Notes under the pieces: generated by a model | What the model saw: the letters and a program-made list of their open reading frames with translations, nothing else | Databases searched by the model: none | What the model was told of the DNA's origin: nothing | Shown: positions 9,209 to 16,841 of the stretch, in pieces | How the letters are laid out: every line of letters begins with the position of its first letter | Position numbering within the stretch: position 1 is the first letter of the stretch | Position numbers and translations under genes: made by a program | Assembly: GCA_003001795.1 (NCBI GenBank) | Contig: PVNI01000025.1 | Coordinates: 1 to 64,000, forward strand | Length of the DNA stretch: 64,000 nt | Reading direction: 5' to 3' | Source of the DNA: Actinomadura viridilutea | GTDB lineage: Bacteria > Actinomycetota > Actinomycetes > Streptosporangiales > Streptosporangiaceae

Positions 9209-9678
9209 ATGACCGATTCGATGCTGTTCGACCAGGTCGCCGAGGTGATCAGGGGATCGGCGCCCAGGCCGGCCGGCCCTGGGGCCGGCGAGCTGCGCGT
9301 GCGCGTGCGGCCAGGCGGCGTCAAAGTCTGGTACGGCGACGCCGCGCCGCCCAGGGAGCACTACGAGGCGCAGATCATCGCCGCGGACATCGTCCCCGAC
9401 GCCCGCGTGAGGGCTCTGGAGATCGGCTGGCACGCCGAGCATCCGCGCGAGGCCGACAACCAGGCGCTGCTGGACGGCCTGCGCGCCCGGGAATCGTGTG
9501 GCGGCCCGTCTTGGGCGACGAGGCCGTCGCCGGGGTGTTCCTGGGCCGCACTGCATGGCGGCGCATCTCGGAGACCTGGCTGGACCCTGACCTGGACGGG
9601 CCGGACGTGCCGTTCGACATCGGCGTGCGGCTGGTCGACTACATCCGCGCCCTGCAACCGATCCGCAGCGACGCCTGA
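9209..9678 (+). pseudogene. Frameshifted gene of unknown function
   Basis: The sequence reads as one protein only if the frame changes once. From ATG 9209 (after the ribosome site GGGGGAGG) about 95 codons run in one frame through a YEAQIIAADIVPDARV segment. Near 9490-9505 the plausible coding continues in another frame, through WRPVLGDEAVAGVFLG to a stop at 9678. Joined, the product would be about 155 residues. I do not recognise the family. The break is either a real inactivating indel or a sequencing error. Both halves have the C/G third-position bias expected of coding DNA, whereas the alternative continuations are Arg/Pro-rich. Confidence 0.55.
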
Positions 9679-10134
9679 CACCCGCTCGCACGCACAGCCG
9701 CGCCCGGGGCGCTCGATCCGCCAACAGCCGACGAACCGCGCGTTCCGCCCGATGCGCACCCCTCCCCAGTCGCCTCGCCACATGGTCGATAATGGACATT
9801 ATGTTAAGTAGAACCTTCTCGAGCCGCCCCTGAGGCCGCAGGCGCCCCTCCCCGACGAGCGTGAGGCACCGTCCATGCACGCCCTCGCGTCGACGCTGAT
9901 GGACTACGGCGCCGCCGAAGCCGGGCCGCCGCCTTTCCGAATTTCTTCCGCCGACCGGCTTGGCTTCGGCCCCCGAGCACGGCAGGTGCCGCAACAACAC
10001 TCCCCCTGACGGCTCTGGTGCCGCTGACGGCCTGGAGCCTTATGAGCTCGGGATCGGCTGTCGGCGGAGTGGTGCAGCATCCTCTGGCCACAGGCGGGTA
10101 CGCGGTCTGCTCACGCAGGTTTCTTGGGGGCCGC
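9679..10134. other. Gene-free interval upstream of the multicopper oxidase
   Basis: No supported gene. A 44-codon ORF (9875-10009) lacks a ribosome site. An AT-rich inverted repeat sits at 9789-9802. The remainder shows no clear structure. Confidence 0.5.
9789..9802. promoter_or_regulatory. AT-rich inverted repeat ATAATG-GA-CATTAT
   Basis: Six-base arms ATAATG (9789-9794) and CATTAT (9797-9802) are separated by GA, in an AT-rich island within GC-rich DNA. It lies 333 bases upstream of the multicopper oxidase. The form resembles metal-regulator (Fur/Zur-type) operators, but the match is not diagnostic. Confidence 0.35.
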
Positions 10135-12096
10135 ATGAGTGAGAAGCCGATCAGCAGGCGACGCATGCTGCAGGCCGGCGCGGTGGGAGGGATCAGCGTG
10201 TTGCTGCCCTCCCGCACGGCTCCGCGGAGCGGGATGAGGGCCGGCAGCGGCGGCCGGCTTGATCCTGCTGCGATCAGGAAGTACGCGGCCAGGCTGCCGA
10301 TACCGCCGGTGATGCCGCAGGACCCACGGGACGCGCACACCGACCTGGACTTCTACACGATCGGCGTCCGGCAGTTCAGACAGCAGGTGCTCCCCCCTGG
10401 CAGTCCGGCCACGACCGTGTGGGGGTACGGGTCTGCGCGCCATCCGGGCACCTTCCACTACCCCGCCTTCACCATCGAGGCGAAGGTCGATCGGCCTGTC
10501 CGGGTGAGATGGGTCAACGAACTGCTGGACGCCGAAGGCAGGTACCTTCCGCACCTGCTGCCGGTGGACCCCACGCTGCACTGGGCGAACCCGCCGGGAG
10601 GACGCTTGGGGCGGGACTCACGTCCCGAGTTCACCTCGACGCCCGGGCCGTACACGGGGCCGGTGCCGATCGTGACCCACCTGCACGGAGGGCTGAACAC
10701 TGAGGAAAGCGACGGCTACCCCGAGGCGTGGTACCTGCCCGACGCCCGCGACGTCCCCGCCTCCTACGCGCGGACCGGTTCCTTCTACGACAAGTTCAGA
10801 ATCAAAGCGGAAGCGCTGTCGGATGCGCGCTGGGGCCCCGGGGACGCGGTATTCCAGTACGCCAATGAAGGCCGGGCCTCCACGCTGTGGTACCACGACC
10901 ACTGCCTGGGCATCACGCGCCTCAACGTGTACGCCGGTCTCGCGGGCTTCTACCTCATGCGCGGTGGGCCGTCGGACGTGGAGGGGGACGCGCTTCCCGG
11001 GCCTGCCCCCAGAATGGGAGACCCGCCCGGTGCCCGGTACTACGAGATCCCCGTGGTGATCCAGGACCGGTCGTTCCATGCCGACGGCAGCCTGTTGTAT
11101 CCGGCGAGCCGGGCACGTTTCGACGGATTCAAGGGGCCATACATCCCCGCCAGCGACATACCGCCGATCTGGAACCCGGAGTTCTTCGGCGACACCATGC
11201 TGGCCAACGGCCGCACCTGGCCGGTGCTGCCGGTCGAGCCGCGCCGCTACCGGTTCCGGTTCCTCAACGGCTGCAATTCACGCACCTTGATCCTGAAGGT
11301 CGTCGCCGACCCGCTGGCGCGCAGGCCTGCGTCCCCCGCGCTGACACTGTGGCAGATCGGCAGCGATGGGGGCTTCTTGCAGGCCCCCGTCGAGCTCGGT
11401 CAACTGCTTGTCGCTCCGGCGGAACGCGTCGACGTCGTCGTCGACTTCACGGGGCTGCCGACCGGTGCCGAGCTGTATCTGATCAACGAGGGGCCCGACG
11501 ATCCGTTCCAGGGCGGCAGGGTGGGCGCCGATTTCTCGCCGGCGGATCCGAAGACCACTGGTCAGGTCATGAAATTCGTGGTGAGGCCGTTGACCGCGCC
11601 AGACCGGTCCACTCCCCCGTCCCAGCTCACGCTGCCCTCGTTCAAGCCCTTGGGCGGGGCGTTCCGCGCGCGGCGGTTGTCCCTCAACGAGGCGGACTCC
11701 CTCCGCCTGCCGGGTGTCGGCCCTCGCGTCACGCTCCTGGGCACCGTGGAGTCCGTCGGCAGGCCGGATCCGTTGGGATGGGACGCGCCCGTCACGGAAA
11801 ATCCCACGCTCGAATCGACCGAGATATGGGAGCTGTGGAACTTCACGGTGGACGCCCATCCGATTCACGTCCACGAGGTCCAGTTCCAGGTCGTCGACCG
11901 CAGGCGTTTCGGGGAGTTGCCTCGTCCGCCGGAGGTGTGGGAGCGCGGCTTCAAGGACACGGTGCTGGTGTATCCGAAGGCGATCACTCGTGTGAAGGTG
12001 CGATTCAGTCATGCGGGCCAGTACGTGTGGCACTGCCACATGTTGGAACACGAGGACAACGAGATGATGCGGCCGTTCACTGTCAGTCCGCGGTGA
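10135..12096 (+). CDS. Multicopper oxidase (bilirubin oxidase/CotA-like), Tat-exported
   Basis: A 653-residue secreted copper oxidase. The N-terminus has a twin-arginine signal (SRRRMLQAGAVGG) directing folded export. Copper ligand motifs occur in order: HLHGG at about residue 182, WYHDH at about 252, HPIHVH near 575, and HCHMLEHEDNEMM near 633, whose Cys-His couple forms the type 1/type 3 site. All four motifs are intact, so an active three-cupredoxin oxidase is expected, oxidising phenols, bilirubin-like compounds or metals with O2 as acceptor. The ATG at 10135 follows CTTGGGGG and leads directly into the Tat motif; the frame is open to 10018. The gene is monocistronic and is followed by a transposase remnant. 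Confidence 0.92.
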   Translation: MSEKPISRRRMLQAGAVGGISVLLPSRTAPRSGMRAGSGGRLDPAAIRKYAARLPIPPVMPQDPRDAHTDLDFYTIGVRQFRQQVLPPGSPATTVWGYGSARHPGTFHYPAFTIEAKVDRPVRVRWVNELLDAEGRYLPHLLPVDPTLHWANPPGGRLGRDSRPEFTSTPGPYTGPVPIVTHLHGGLNTEESDGYPEAWYLPDARDVPASYARTGSFYDKFRIKAEALSDARWGPGDAVFQYANEGRASTLWYHDHCLGITRLNVYAGLAGFYLMRGGPSDVEGDALPGPAPRMGDPPGARYYEIPVVIQDRSFHADGSLLYPASRARFDGFKGPYIPASDIPPIWNPEFFGDTMLANGRTWPVLPVEPRRYRFRFLNGCNSRTLILKVVADPLARRPASPALTLWQIGSDGGFLQAPVELGQLLVAPAERVDVVVDFTGLPTGAELYLINEGPDDPFQGGRVGADFSPADPKTTGQVMKFVVRPLTAPDRSTPPSQLTLPSFKPLGGAFRARRLSLNEADSLRLPGVGPRVTLLGTVESVGRPDPLGWDAPVTENPTLESTEIWELWNFTVDAHPIHVHEVQFQVVDRRRFGELPRPPEVWERGFKDTVLVYPKAITRVKVRFSHAGQYVWHCHMLEHEDNEMMRPFTVSPR

Positions 12097-12252
12097 ATCA
12101 GCAGGCCGATGGCCCCAGCAGCCGCAGGCGGATCCGCACACCTGTGAACGTGCCGGCTGGGGTATGACTCGCCGTTGCCGCTCGGCCGTTGACTTGCGTC
12201 TCCGTGGGCTCACCCGCAATCCGACGACGGGCCGGGACGTCCCCGAATCGCC

Positions 12253-12540
12253 GCGGCCCGGTCGCGGTTGGAGGAGTTCGCCGCTGAGGTGTTCGCGGGT
12301 GTGCCGCGGTCGGACGAGCACGCTACGGGCGAGCTGTAGGTGCGGGGGCTGCTGCTGGACGGGCGGCGCACGTCGATGCAGCCGATGGCCGAGCGGCTGG
12401 GCATCGATCACCGCGGGTTGCAGCGGTTCATGACGTCCTCGCCTTGGGATGTGGCGGCGGCCTCGGCTGGCGCAGATGGTCGATCAGCCGGCCGTCCGGG
12501 CGCGGCGCGTGGGAGCGCCGCTGCGGCTTCGACGGCGGCC
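12253..12540 (+). pseudogene. IS701-family transposase remnant (N-terminal part)
   Basis: In the frame of position 12241 the DNA reads EEFAAEVFAGVPRSDEHATGEL, then a TAG stop, then VRGLLLDGRRTSMQPMAERL and LQRFMTSSPWDV. This closely follows the N-terminus of IS701-type transposases, where a Tyr codon (TAC) normally stands in place of the stop. Just after SSPWDV the reading frame shifts, and the following RRRLAQMVDQ-like stretch is in the next frame. The DDE catalytic part is missing. It is therefore a nonsense-, frameshift- and truncation-damaged insertion-sequence fragment. Family recognition is from memory of the conserved N-terminal block. Confidence 0.7.
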
Positions 12541-12968
12541 GGCACTCCCCCGGCATTCGGCGAGTCGGTCGTTCGCACTGCTTGTTGCCCTCGAGCGGGG
12601 CCGTGGCTGTCTTGATCGGTGCTGGTCGAGGTGACCCTGAGGTGTGCTCAGGGTTCCCCTGAGGGGCTGGCGGTCTGGGCGGCGGGTGCCGTCGGCCTGC
12701 GGTGATGGCGTGTGGAGCTGGGGTGTTGCGCTTCGGGCGCGCGCCTTGGCGTCTGTTGATGCGGCGGTGGGGTCGGGGTGGAGCGCCGTCCGCGGGTCGT
12801 GCGTGGTGGGGAGGGCGGGGCGCTGGTCGTACATCTCCGGATGTATGCCGCTGTAGGCGGATGCGCGAAAGGTGCAGGCAGGGTGTCGGCTCTGGCCGGA
12901 TTCGCCGGGTGGGCCAGGCCGTCGATCATCTGGGGCGTGTTGTTCGGGTGTGCGGTGGAGGGCCTGCG
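12541..12968. other. Gene-free interval upstream of cydA
   Basis: No supported gene on either strand; this is probably leftover insertion-sequence DNA plus the cyd promoter. I looked for a Rex-type operator (TTGTGA-n6-TCACAA) and found none. A hairpin lies at 12635-12653. Confidence 0.5.
12635..12653. terminator. Hairpin CCCTGAG/CTCAGGG
   Basis: CCCTGAG (12635-12641) pairs with CTCAGGG (12647-12653) around a 5-base loop, and a second short palindrome CCCCTGAGGGG follows at 12656-12666. It is placed after the transposase remnant and before cydA, so it may insulate the cyd promoter. Confidence 0.35.
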
Positions 12969-14216
12969 GTGGACGATCCGTTGATGCTGGCGCGCGTGCA
13001 GTTCGCGTTGACGGCCGGCACGCATTTCCTGTTCGTGGCGTTGACGTTGGGGCTGGCGACGCTGGTGGCGTTGACGCAGACGCGGGCGACGCTGTCGGGC
13101 AGCGCGGTGGCCGAGCGGATGACGCGGTTCTGGGGCCAGCTGTATGTGATCAACTACGCGGTGGGGATCGTCACGGGGCTGGTGATGGAGTTCCAGTTCG
13201 GGTTGAACTGGAGCGGCATGTCGCGGGTCGTCGGCGAGGTGATCGGGGCGCCGCTGGCGATGGAGACCGTGGTGGCGTTCTTCGTCGAGTCGACGTTCCT
13301 GGGTCTGTGGATCTTCGGGTGGGACCGGTTGAACCGGTGGGTCCACCTGGGGTTGATCTGGGTGGTGGCGGCCACGGCGTACTTCTCGGCGTACTTCATC
13401 TTGGTGGCCAACGGGTTCCTGCAGCGGCCGGTGGGCTTCACGATGGTGGACGGGCAGGCGCGGCTGACGGACCTGGGGGCGTTGCTGACGAATCCGACGG
13501 CGCTGCTGGCGTTCGGGCATGTGGTGTTCGGCGGGCTGCTGACGGCGGGGTTCTTCATGGCGGCGGTCAGCGGCTATCACCTGTTCCGCCGGACGGCGGA
13601 GGCGGACCTGTTCCGCCGGTCGATGCGCACCGGGCTTGTGGCGGTGGTCGTGTCGGTGATGCCGGTGGCGGCGTTCGGGGGGATGCAGTACGCCTACATT
13701 CAGCCGACCAAGCATCCGGGGGCGCAGGAGTCGGCGGCGCAGGTGGCGCAGTTCGAGGCGCGGTTCGGTCCGGGTGATTACACGCCGCCGGGGCTGGCGA
13801 CGGCGGGCGAGGTCCTGATGGAGGTGGCGTGGTCGCTGATGTTCTTCCTGGCGTTCGCGATGTTGGTGAAGCTGCCGTTCGGTCGGTGGTTGGAGCGGGG
13901 CCGGGTGTTCCACGTGCTGATGATGGCGGCGTTGCCGCTCCCCTACGTGGCGATGATCTCGGGGTGGGTGTTCCGCGAGGTCGGCCGGCAGCCGTGGATG
14001 GTGTACGGGGTGCTGAAGACCGAGGACGCGTTGTCGGATGTGGGCGCGGGCGCGGTGGCGGTGTCGTTCACGGTGTTCACGGTGCTGTTCGCGGCCCTGG
14101 TGGTGGTGAACGTGTGGCTGTTGGCGCGGTTCGCGCGGCGGGGGCCGGAGGCGGTGCGGCTGGGGGCGCCGGGCGCGCCTGAGCCGGAGCGGCCGGCGCT
14201 GACGCCGACGTTTTGA
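12969..14216 (+). CDS. cydA: Cytochrome bd oxidase subunit I
   Basis: A 415-residue integral membrane subunit carrying the hemes and the quinol site. Visible hallmarks are the heme-ligand His in GTHFLFV near the N-terminus, the GLVMEFQFGLNW segment with the two conserved glutamates, GYHLF with the second heme His, and the GRQPW motif of the quinol loop (GWVFREVGRQPWMVYG). It is short compared with E. coli CydA, so it has a short Q-loop. The GTG at 12969 is chosen because GGTGGAGGG lies 7 bases upstream; an ATG 15 bases later is the alternative. First gene of cydABDC. The enzyme reduces O2 to water with high affinity using menaquinol. Confidence 0.93.
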   Translation: MDDPLMLARVQFALTAGTHFLFVALTLGLATLVALTQTRATLSGSAVAERMTRFWGQLYVINYAVGIVTGLVMEFQFGLNWSGMSRVVGEVIGAPLAMETVVAFFVESTFLGLWIFGWDRLNRWVHLGLIWVVAATAYFSAYFILVANGFLQRPVGFTMVDGQARLTDLGALLTNPTALLAFGHVVFGGLLTAGFFMAAVSGYHLFRRTAEADLFRRSMRTGLVAVVVSVMPVAAFGGMQYAYIQPTKHPGAQESAAQVAQFEARFGPGDYTPPGLATAGEVLMEVAWSLMFFLAFAMLVKLPFGRWLERGRVFHVLMMAALPLPYVAMISGWVFREVGRQPWMVYGVLKTEDALSDVGAGAVAVSFTVFTVLFAALVVVNVWLLARFARRGPEAVRLGAPGAPEPERPALTPTF

Positions 14217-14355
14217 GCCCGGCGTCTGCGGTGCGGCTGGGATCGGGTGGGGTGCGGCGCAGTCGGCTGCTGGAGGGGCGGCGCCGTTCGGGTGGTGGCC
14301 GGTGCCGGATGAGCGAGGTTCCCCGGTCGGTGGGCCGGTGGGGTGAGGAGTGCGA

Positions 14356-15114
14356 ATGCAGACGTTGGCGTTGGTGGTGCTGGCGGTGTTGACCGCCGGT
14401 TATCTGGTGTTGGCGGGGGCGGACATCGGCATGGGGATGCTGCTGCCGGTGCTGGGGCGTGACGGGCGGGAGCGGCGCCTGGTGATCGCGGCGTTCGCGC
14501 CGTTCTTCCTGGCGAACGAGGTGTGGCTGGTGGCGGTCGCCGGTGTGGTGGCGGGTGCGTTTCCGGGGTTGGAGCATGCGCTGCTGAGCGGTTTGTTCCC
14601 GGTGTTCGTGGCGTTGGTGGCCGGGTGGGTCGTGCGGGACGCCGGGTTGTGGCTGCGGGGCCGTGTGGACGCGGCGGCGTGGCGTGCGGTGTGTGACGGC
14701 GCGATCGTGGCGGGCAGTTGGGCGCTGGCGTTGTCGTGGGGGGCGGTGCTCGGCACGGTGCTGGTCGGCGGGAGCCGGGTGGAGGACGGGGTGAACGCCG
14801 GGACGGTGCTGGGGCTGCCGTTGGCGTTGGTGTTCGCGGCGCATGGGGCCGGGTTCGCGCGGTGGCGGCTGGCGAGCGGCTTGGCGGAGCGGGCGCGGCG
14901 GGTGCCGGGACGGTACTGGGTGTCGGGTGCGGCGCTGGCGGCGCTGCCGGTGGCGGCGGGGGCGCGGTTGCCGTGGTCGCAGGTCGTGTCGTCGCCGGAG
15001 GCGTTGGCGGTGACGGCGGTGATGTGCGTGCTGATGGTGCCGCTGCTGGCGGCGGCGCAGGCGCTGGTGTGGTGGACGTTCCGGGGCCGGGCCGAGTCCC
15101 CCGGCTACCTGTGA
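14356..15114 (+). CDS. cydB: Cytochrome bd oxidase subunit II, compact form
   Basis: A 252-residue membrane protein matching CydB over its first part: GYLVLAGADIGMGMLLPVLGRD, then ANEVWLVAVAG and an LFPVFVALVAGWVVRD helix. Typical CydB proteins are about 330-340 residues, so this one lacks roughly the last quarter, or has a strongly shortened C-terminus. The end is a clean stop overlapping the next gene's GTG, so there is no sign of a frameshift. The ATG at 14356 follows GGTGAGGAG; a GTG two codons earlier is the alternative. It lies 139 bases after cydA. Confidence 0.85.
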   Translation: MQTLALVVLAVLTAGYLVLAGADIGMGMLLPVLGRDGRERRLVIAAFAPFFLANEVWLVAVAGVVAGAFPGLEHALLSGLFPVFVALVAGWVVRDAGLWLRGRVDAAAWRAVCDGAIVAGSWALALSWGAVLGTVLVGGSRVEDGVNAGTVLGLPLALVFAAHGAGFARWRLASGLAERARRVPGRYWVSGAALAALPVAAGARLPWSQVVSSPEALAVTAVMCVLMVPLLAAAQALVWWTFRGRAESPGYL

Positions 15115-16841
15115 CGCCGGTCGGGGGTGCCGGGGTGAAGGCGGTGGAGCGGCGTCTGGTGCGGTGGTTGCCGCGGCGGGTGCTGGTGCTGCTGGTCGCG
15201 GTGGCGTTGGCGCAGGCGGTGCTGGTGGTGGTGCAGGCGGATGCGTTGGCGCGTGCGGTGGCGGGGTTGGATGCGCGGCTGCTGCCGGTGGTGGCGGCGG
15301 CCGTTGCGGGGCGTGCGGTGCTGGCGTGGGCGGGGTCGGGTGTGGCGGGGCGGGCCGCGGCAGGGGTGAAGGCGCGGCTGCGGGAGGCGGTGCTGGCTCG
15401 GGCCGGCGCTCCCGGGGCCGCTGGTGGCGGGTCGGCCGGTGGGTCCGGTGGAGGCCGCGTGACGCTGCTGACCCGGGGTTTGGACGCGGTCGATCCGTTC
15501 TTCGCCGGATATGTGCCGCAGTTGGTGGCGGCGTGCGTGGTTCCTCCGGTGGTGTTGGCGGGGCTGGTGGCGGCCGATTGGGCGTCGGCCGTGGTGGTGG
15601 CGGTGACGGTGCCGCTGGTGCCGGTGTTCGGGGCGCTGGTCGGGTTGCGCACCGCGGAGTGGACGGGCCGGCAGTGGGAGCTGTTGCGCCGGTTGGGCGG
15701 GCATTTCCGCGACGTGGTGGCGGGGCTGGCGACGTTGCGGGCGTTCGGGCGGACGGGCCACCAGTCGGCGGTGGTGCGGCGGCTGGCCGACGAGCATCGG
15801 CGGGCGACGGTGGGCGCGTTGCGGGTGGCGTTCCTGTCGTCGCTGGTGGTGGAGCTGGTGTGCGCGCTGTCGGTCGCGTTGGTGGCGGTGCCGGTGGGGT
15901 TGCGGCTGCTGGACGGCCGGATGGAGTTGGCGGCGGGGCTGCTGGTGCTGCTGCTCGCGCCGGAGGTGTACGCGCCGTTGCGGGCGTTGGGGTCGCGGTT
16001 CCACGCCAGTGCGGAGGGCGTCGCGGTGGCCGGCGAGGTGTTCGCGGTGCTGGACTCCCCCGCCGCGCCGACGGGCGGCGGCCGGGTCGTCGCCGCCGAG
16101 GGGCCTCCGGAGATCGTGCTGGAGGACGTGACGGTGCGGTATCCGGGGGCGGACCGTCCGGCGCTGGAGAAGGTGTCGTTGCGGGTGGCGCCGGGTGAGC
16201 GGGTCGCGGTGACGGGACCGTCGGGTGCGGGCAAGTCCACGCTGCTGCTGGTGCTGGCCGGGCTGGTGACGCCGGAGTCGGGTCGCGTCCTGGTGGACGG
16301 TGTGGAGCTGGGCGAGCTGGACATGGCCGCGTGGCGGGCGCGGCTGGGGTGGGTGCCGCAGCGTCCGCACCTGTTCGCCGCGTCGGTGGCCGACAACATC
16401 CGCCTGGGCGCGCCGGACGCCGGGGACGAGCGGGTCCGGCAGGCGGCGCGCGCGGCGGCGGCCGAGGAGTTCATCGAGGAGCTGCCGGACGGGTACGCAA
16501 CGGTGCTGGGTGACGGCGGTGCGGGGCTGTCGGCGGGGCAGCGGCAGCGGCTGGCGATCGCGCGGGCGTATGCGACGGATGCGCCGGTGATGCTGCTGGA
16601 CGAGCCGACGGCCCGGTTGGACGTGCGCAGTGAACGGCTGCTGGTGGATGCGGCGCGGCGGCTGCTGGAGGGGCGGTCGGCCGTGGTGGTGGCGCACCGT
16701 CCGGCGTTGCTGTCGGTGGCGGACCGGGTGGTGCGGCTGGTGGACGGCCGTCTGGTCCCCGGCGACGGGACGGGCGCCCGTCCGAGCGGAAGCTTTGACG
16801 AGAGCCCTGGAGGCCGGTGCGGCGGCGGGGTGGCGGCATGA
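15111..16841 (+). CDS. cydD: ABC transporter CydD (cytochrome bd assembly)
   Basis: A 576-residue fused permease/ATPase. About six membrane helices occupy residues 1-310. The nucleotide-binding domain follows, with Walker A GPSGAGKST, signature LSAGQRQRL and Walker B VMLLDEPTARLD. CydDC exports cysteine/glutathione-type reductant (and has been linked to heme) and is required for bd oxidase assembly. Its GTG start overlaps the cydB stop (GTGA); a GTG at 15135 is possible. Its stop overlaps cydC (ATGA), indicating translational coupling. The permease half has a Gly-rich insertion (GGGSAGGSGGG) near residue 105. Confidence 0.9.
   Translation: MTPVGGAGVKAVERRLVRWLPRRVLVLLVAVALAQAVLVVVQADALARAVAGLDARLLPVVAAAVAGRAVLAWAGSGVAGRAAAGVKARLREAVLARAGAPGAAGGGSAGGSGGGRVTLLTRGLDAVDPFFAGYVPQLVAACVVPPVVLAGLVAADWASAVVVAVTVPLVPVFGALVGLRTAEWTGRQWELLRRLGGHFRDVVAGLATLRAFGRTGHQSAVVRRLADEHRRATVGALRVAFLSSLVVELVCALSVALVAVPVGLRLLDGRMELAAGLLVLLLAPEVYAPLRALGSRFHASAEGVAVAGEVFAVLDSPAAPTGGGRVVAAEGPPEIVLEDVTVRYPGADRPALEKVSLRVAPGERVAVTGPSGAGKSTLLLVLAGLVTPESGRVLVDGVELGELDMAAWRARLGWVPQRPHLFAASVADNIRLGAPDAGDERVRQAARAAAAEEFIEELPDGYATVLGDGGAGLSAGQRQRLAIARAYATDAPVMLLDEPTARLDVRSERLLVDAARRLLEGRSAVVVAHRPALLSVADRVVRLVDGRLVPGDGTGARPSGSFDESPGGRCGGGVAA

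Noticed and set aside
9875-10009. 44-codon ORF (MHALASTLMDYGAAEAG...) upstream of the multicopper oxidase
   Set aside because: No ribosome binding site and no recognisable family; could be a remnant but is not supported.
12541-12968. Rex-type redox operator upstream of cydA
   Set aside because: No TTGTGA-n6-TCACAA-like site could be found in the interval.
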